Assembly (NCBI GenBank): GCA_945876405.1 | Contig: CAMCOJ010000037.1 | Location: 1 to 11,390, forward strand | DNA length: 11,390 nucleotides | Source: an uncultured Ruminococcus sp. | GTDB taxonomy: Bacteria; Bacillota; Clostridia; Oscillospirales; Ruminococcaceae | Direction of reading: 5' to 3' | The notes under the pieces: model-generated | Databases searched by the model: none | The model's input: the letters and a program-made list of their open reading frames with translations, nothing else | Told to the model about the DNA's origin: nothing | Made by a program: the position numbers and the translations under genes | In this document: piece after piece, positions 7,979-11,390 of the stretch | Numbering within the stretch: the stretch's first letter is position 1 | Layout: each line of letters opens with the position of its first letter

Positions 7979-8035
7979 CAGAAACATTATACCGCAGAAG
8001 ATGTTTCTGAAGCCAGCTGACTCTCTCATCTGCGG
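7979..8035 (+). promoter_or_regulatory. Potential H-type pseudoknot in the aconitase leader
   Basis: Stem 1 is nine perfect pairs, CAGAAACAT (7979-7987) with ATGTTTCTG (8001-8009). Its 13-nt loop contains CCGCAGA (7992-7998), which is perfectly complementary to TCTGCGG (8029-8035). Loop lengths (4, 2 and 19 nt) make a pseudoknot sterically possible. If not simultaneous, the two stems could be alternatives. Two GGAG cores lie nearby: 8034-8037, partly inside stem 2, and 8042-8045, seven bases from the ATG and the likely functional SD. Folding could therefore affect ribosome access. No known riboswitch class is recognised. Function is inference. Confidence 0.45.
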
Positions 8036-8052
8036 AGAAACGGAGTAAACGA

Positions 8053-9990
8053 ATGGGACTTACATTAACTGAAAAGATCCTCAAAAACCACATTGTAGAC
8101 GGTGAGATGATCAAGGGAAACGAGATCGGAATCCGTATTGACCAGACATTAACTCAGGACGCAACAGGAACAATGGCATACCTCGAATTCGAGGCTATGG
8201 GTGTTCCGAGGGTAAAGACAGAACGTTCTGTTGCATATATTGATCACAACACACTTCAGAGCGGATTTGAAAATGCTGATGACCATAGATTTATCGGAAG
8301 CGTTGCAAAGAAACACGGCATCTACTTCTCAAGACCGGGTAACGGTATCTGTCACCAGGTTCATCTTGAAAGATTCGGTGTGCCAGGCAAAACACTTATC
8401 GGTTCTGACAGCCACACACCAACAGGCGGCGGTATCGGTATGATTGCCATTGGCGCAGGCGGACTTGACGTAGCTGTTGCTATGGGCGGCGGTGCATACT
8501 ACATAACATGTCCTAAGGTTGTTAAGGTAGAGCTCACAGGAAAGCTCAGCCCGTGGGTTGCTGCCAAGGACGTTATTCTTGAGGTTCTCAGAATCATGTC
8601 AGTTAAGGGCGGCGTAGGCAAGGTTATCGAATACTGCGGTGAAGGCGTAAAGACACTTTCAGTTCCTGAAAGAGCTACAATCACAAACATGGGTGCAGAG
8701 CTTGGTGCCACAACATCAATCTTCCCTTCAGACGAGATCACAAAGCAGTTCCTTAAGGCACAGGGCCGTGAAGAAGTATGGACTCCGCTTGCTGCTGATG
8801 AAGATGCCGTATACGATGAAGAAATCAAAATCAATCTTTCCGAACTTGCTCCTCTTGCAGCATGTCCTCACATGCCTGACAACGTTAAGAGCGTTAAGGA
8901 AATCGGCAATATTAAGATTGATCAGGTTTGTATCGGTTCATGTACAAACTCTTCACTCCTCGATATGATGAAGGTTGCTCATATCCTCAGAGGCAAGACA
9001 GTTCACCCTGATGTTTCACTTTCAATTGCTCCCGGTTCAAAGCAGGTTCTCAATATGATGGCTCAGAGCGGACTTCTTTCCGATCTTATCGATGCAGGCG
9101 CAAGAATTCTTGAAAGCGCATGCGGTCCGTGTATCGGTATGGGTCAGTCACCTAACTCAAAGGGTATCTCACTCAGAACATTCAACAGAAACTTCGAAGG
9201 ACGTTCAGGTACAAAGGACGGACAGATTTATCTCGTTTCACCTGAAATGGCTGCAATCTCTGCAATCACAGGTGTTCTTACAGACCCGAGAGAAATCGGC
9301 GAGATGCCTGAGTTCAAGCTCCCTGAAGAGTTTGTTATAAATGACAACATGATAGTTCTTCCTGCTGACGAAAAGGATATGGACAGCGTGGAAATCCTCC
9401 GCGGACCAAACATCAAGCCATACCCTGAGACAGCTCCGCTTGTGAAGGACATAAAGTGTAAGGTTTCACTCAAGGTTGAAGACAATATCACAACTGACCA
9501 TATCATGCCTGCAGGTGCAAAGATTCTTCCGCTCCGTTCAAACATTCCGGCTATCTCACAGCACTGCTTCACAGTATGCGATGAAAAGTTCCCGGAAAGA
9601 GCAAAGAGTCTCGGCCAGAGTATTATCGTAGGCGGTGCAAACTACGGTCAGGGTTCATCAAGAGAACACGCAGCTCTTGCTCCTCTCTATCTCGGAATCA
9701 AGGCAGTTCTTGTTAAGAGCTTTGCAAGAATTCACAGAGCTAACCTTATCAACGCAGGTATCCTTCCACTTACATTTGTAAACGAAGCTGACTACGACAA
9801 GATCAGTGAAGGCGATGAGATTGAGATTTTAAACGTGCGTGCTGACATTGAAGCTGACAAGACAGAGCTTACTGTAACAAACAGGACAACAGGTGCACAG
9901 ATTCCTGTTCTCTGTGAACTTACAGGACGTACAAAGGATATCATCCTTGCTGGTGGTCTTCTCGACTACACAAGAGAAAACTTAAAGTAA
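8053..9990 (+). CDS. acn: Aconitate hydratase (aconitase), about 645-residue clostridial type
   Basis: Aconitase isomerises citrate to isocitrate via cis-aconitate with a [4Fe-4S] cluster in the cytosol. At 645 residues it is shorter than the roughly 890-900-residue AcnA/CitB enzymes and matches the form common in anaerobic Clostridia. Visible active-site elements: [12 protein letters not shown] (about 28-39), IDHNTLQ (D64, H65), [11 protein letters not shown] (D119, S120, H121), cluster cysteines C297 in CIGSCTNSS and C357 and C360 in ACGPC, and the swivel-domain [13 protein letters not shown] (S535, S536, R537) that binds substrate carboxylates. [12 protein letters not shown] precedes the swivel domain. 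Homoaconitase or 3-isopropylmalate dehydratase are the main alternatives, but those large subunits (about 420 residues) lack a fused swivel domain, and the next gene is isocitrate dehydrogenase. SD GGAG (8042-8045) is seven bases before ATG. It has its own promoter, a palindromic operator candidate and a structured leader. Confidence 0.93.
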   Translation: MGLTLTEKILKNHIVDGEMIKGNEIGIRIDQTLTQDATGTMAYLEFEAMGVPRVKTERSVAYIDHNTLQSGFENADDHRFIGSVAKKHGIYFSRPGNGICHQVHLERFGVPGKTLIGSDSHTPTGGGIGMIAIGAGGLDVAVAMGGGAYYITCPKVVKVELTGKLSPWVAAKDVILEVLRIMSVKGGVGKVIEYCGEGVKTLSVPERATITNMGAELGATTSIFPSDEITKQFLKAQGREEVWTPLAADEDAVYDEEIKINLSELAPLAACPHMPDNVKSVKEIGNIKIDQVCIGSCTNSSLLDMMKVAHILRGKTVHPDVSLSIAPGSKQVLNMMAQSGLLSDLIDAGARILESACGPCIGMGQSPNSKGISLRTFNRNFEGRSGTKDGQIYLVSPEMAAISAITGVLTDPREIGEMPEFKLPEEFVINDNMIVLPADEKDMDSVEILRGPNIKPYPETAPLVKDIKCKVSLKVEDNITTDHIMPAGAKILPLRSNIPAISQHCFTVCDEKFPERAKSLGQSIIVGGANYGQGSSREHAALAPLYLGIKAVLVKSFARIHRANLINAGILPLTFVNEADYDKISEGDEIEILNVRADIEADKTELTVTNRTTGAQIPVLCELTGRTKDIILAGGLLDYTRENLK

Positions 9991-9999
9991 TTAAAGTAA
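9982..9999 (+). repeat. 9-bp tandem duplication across the acn stop codon
   Basis: TTAAAGTAA occurs twice head to tail (9982-9990 and 9991-9999) and is followed by TT. The first copy ends with the aconitase stop codon. The second copy places another TAA in the same frame, giving a backup stop two codons later. It looks like a small slippage duplication in the 26-bp gap before icd. Confidence 0.8.
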
Positions 10000-10016
10000 T
10001 TCGGAGGTACAAAGCT

Positions 10017-11225
10017 ATGGCAAAGATTCAGATGAAAACACCGCTCGTTGAGATGGACGGAGACGAGATGACCAGAATTCTCTGGAAGTGGATTAAGGAA
10101 ATTCTCATTCTCCCGTACGTTGACCTTAAGACAGAATACTACGACCTTGGTCTTGAACACAGAAATGAAACTGACGACAAGGTAACAATAGAAAGTGCTG
10201 AAGCTACAAAGAAGTACGGCGTAGCAGTAAAGTGCGCTACAATTACACCTAACGCTGCAAGAATGCCTGAGTACAACCTCAAGGAAATGTGGAAGTCACC
10301 TAACGGCACAATCCGTGCAATCCTCGACGGTACAGTTTTCAGAACACCTATTCTTGTAAAGGGCATCACACCATACATCCCTACATGGACAAAGCCAATC
10401 ACAATTGCACGTCATGCATACGGTGATGTTTACAAGAACACAGAGATGCAGGTTAAGAAGGGTTCAAAAGCTGAACTCGTTGTAACTGATGAAAACGGAA
10501 ACGAAACAAGACAGGAAATCTTCAGCTTCAAGGATACAGACGGTATTATTCAGGGCCTTCACAACAAGGATAACAGTATTGCAGGATTTGCAAGAGCATG
10601 TCTTAACTACGGTCTTGACCTCAAGCAGGATGTATGGTTCGCTTCAAAGGACACTATCTCAAAGAAGTATGACCACAGATTCAAGGATATCTTCCAGGAA
10701 ATCTACGATAACGAATACAAGGAAAAGTACGAAGCACTCGGTATCGAATACTTCTACACACTCATTGATGACGCTGTTGCACGTGTAATCCGTTCAAACG
10801 GCGGATATATCTGGGCTTGCAAGAACTATGACGGTGACGTTATGTCAGACATGGTTTCAACAGCATACGGCAGCCTTGCTATGATGACATCCGTACTTGT
10901 TTCACCTGACGGAATCTACGAATACGAAGCTGCTCATGGTACAGTTCAGAGACACTACTACAAGTACCTCAAGGGCGAAACAACATCAACAAACTCTGTT
11001 GCTACTATTTTCGCATGGAGCGGAGCTCTCAGAAAGAGAGGAGAACTGGACAACACTCCTGACCTTTGCGAATTTGCGGACAAGCTTGAAAAGGCAACTA
11101 TCCAGACAATCGAAGAAGGCGTTATGACAGGCGACCTCTACATGATTTCAAAGCTTGAAAACAAGAAGAAGGTTGATTCTGAAGAATTCCTCAAGGAAAT
11201 CGGAAAGAGACTTGAAGCTTTATAA
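10017..11225 (+). CDS. icd: NADP-dependent isocitrate dehydrogenase, eukaryote-like type
   Basis: This enzyme oxidatively decarboxylates isocitrate to 2-oxoglutarate, forming NADPH. The 402-residue protein resembles human IDH1 far more than E. coli-type Icd: the N-terminal [64 protein letters not shown] and FAWSGAL segments all have near-identical counterparts there. Substrate residues keep human numbering in the first part: S94, R100, R109 and R132. After a one-residue gap come K211, T213, and the metal-binding D251, D274 and D278. RHY after HGTVQ supports NADP use. The ATG is preceded by GGAGG (10003-10007), nine bases upstream, and lies 26 bp after acn, so the two form an operon of consecutive reactions. 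Codons are strongly biased (lysine nearly all AAG, tyrosine TAC), suggesting abundant protein. It ends in a double stop, TAATAA. Confidence 0.96.
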   Translation: MAKIQMKTPLVEMDGDEMTRILWKWIKEILILPYVDLKTEYYDLGLEHRNETDDKVTIESAEATKKYGVAVKCATITPNAARMPEYNLKEMWKSPNGTIRAILDGTVFRTPILVKGITPYIPTWTKPITIARHAYGDVYKNTEMQVKKGSKAELVVTDENGNETRQEIFSFKDTDGIIQGLHNKDNSIAGFARACLNYGLDLKQDVWFASKDTISKKYDHRFKDIFQEIYDNEYKEKYEALGIEYFYTLIDDAVARVIRSNGGYIWACKNYDGDVMSDMVSTAYGSLAMMTSVLVSPDGIYEYEAAHGTVQRHYYKYLKGETTSTNSVATIFAWSGALRKRGELDNTPDLCEFADKLEKATIQTIEEGVMTGDLYMISKLENKKKVDSEEFLKEIGKRLEAL

Positions 11226-11240
11226 TAAAATAATAAAATA
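11223..11240 (+). repeat. 8-bp A/T tandem repeat starting at the icd stop codon
   Basis: TAATAAAA is present twice in a row (11223-11230 and 11231-11238), followed by TA. The first triplets give icd two consecutive in-frame TAA stops. It connects the gene to the terminator hairpin. No separate function is evident. Confidence 0.7.
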
Positions 11241-11276
11241 CAAAGGCTGTGAGGCAATGTGCTGCACAGCCTTTGT
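11240..11276 (+). terminator. Hairpin terminator behind icd (same family as the nrdG one)
   Basis: A perfect 12-bp stem (11240-11251 with 11265-11276) encloses an A/G mismatch and four more pairs closing an ATG triloop. It lies 14 nt after the icd stop codon. A short T-rich stretch (TTCTTT) follows. Over 31 aligned bases of the stem and loop, 27 are identical to the terminator behind nrdG, including most of the loop. Confidence 0.75.
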
Positions 11277-11335
11277 TCTTTGAAAAGCATTCTTATTAAA
11301 AAGATTATGAAAAACTTCTCTTCTGACGTTCAAAG

Positions 11336-11380
11336 AAACAACCACCCCTCATATGAATTTCATACGAGGGGTGGTTGTTT
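11336..11380 (+). terminator. Strong, possibly bidirectional terminator at the window end
   Basis: A perfect 15-bp GC-rich stem (11336-11350 with 11366-11380, arms AAACAACCACCCCTC and complement) is followed, after an A/C mismatch, by five more pairs (TATGA with TCATA) and an ATT loop. T-rich sequence ends the + strand arm (TTGTTTTG), and the opposite strand also reads T-rich past its arm (TTGTTTCTTTG), so it could stop transcription in both directions. It lies 60 bp beyond the icd terminator and may serve a gene on the minus strand to the right, which the window does not show. Confidence 0.65.
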
Positions 11381-11390
11381 TGAATGGATG

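Noticed and set aside
7937..8052. CcpC-type (ATAA-N7-TTAT), CcpA cre or eukaryotic iron-responsive element in the acn upstream region
   Set aside because: The TTAT sites at 7973 and 7987 have no ATAA at the required distance, no cre-like dyad is present, and no CAGUGN-loop hairpin was found.
11307..11390. Open frame starting at ATG 11307 and running off the right edge
   Set aside because: It lacks an SD and reads straight through the long terminator hairpin at 11336-11380, so translation is unlikely.
1..11390. tRNA, rRNA, CRISPR repeats, insertion sequences, attachment sites
   Set aside because: The window is almost fully coding. The intergenic gaps (231-424, 7937-8052, 11226-11390) contain only the promoters, leaders and hairpins listed.

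Overview
The window looks like chromosomal DNA from an obligately anaerobic, moderate-GC Firmicute, most likely a Ruminococcus-like member of the Oscillospiraceae. The evidence is the gene set (anaerobic ribonucleotide reductase activase, AddAB instead of RecBCD, a clostridial-type aconitase), the strong AGGAGG-type ribosome binding sites and the near-consensus sigma-A-type promoters. Genus assignment is inference. All six genes I support lie on the + strand. The minus-strand open frames look like shadows.

Layout. 1-230: 3' end of nrdG, followed by a hairpin terminator (233-267). 280-424: a promoter and a roughly 110-nt structured leader for the next operon. 425-3763: addB. 3777-7379: addA. 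7358-7936: a guanylate-kinase-like P-loop kinase that starts at a TTG codon inside the end of addA, so these three genes probably form one operon. 7933-8052: a second promoter, whose -35 box overlaps the kinase stop codon, with a near-perfect palindrome between -35 and -10 and a leader that can fold as an H-type pseudoknot just before the start codon. 8053-9990: aconitase. 10017-11225: a eukaryote-type NADP-dependent isocitrate dehydrogenase. 11240-11276 and 11336-11380: two hairpin terminators. The first is a sequence relative of the terminator behind nrdG.

How the genes work together. AddA and AddB form the helicase-nuclease that processes double-strand ends for RecA-dependent repair. The kinase translated behind them is not an obvious functional partner. 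Aconitase and isocitrate dehydrogenase carry out consecutive steps, citrate to isocitrate to 2-oxoglutarate. In an anaerobe this branch mainly supplies carbon for glutamate and some NADPH. Codon use in these two genes is visibly more biased than in addAB, which suggests high expression. Three of the proteins (NrdG, AddB, aconitase) belong to Fe-S families.

The coding content is ordinary housekeeping. The parts worth a second look are non-coding: the aconitase leader and promoter palindrome, the addB leader, and the repeated terminator hairpin. I see no mobile element, CRISPR array, tRNA or rRNA. No gene-free stretch exceeds about 200 bases.
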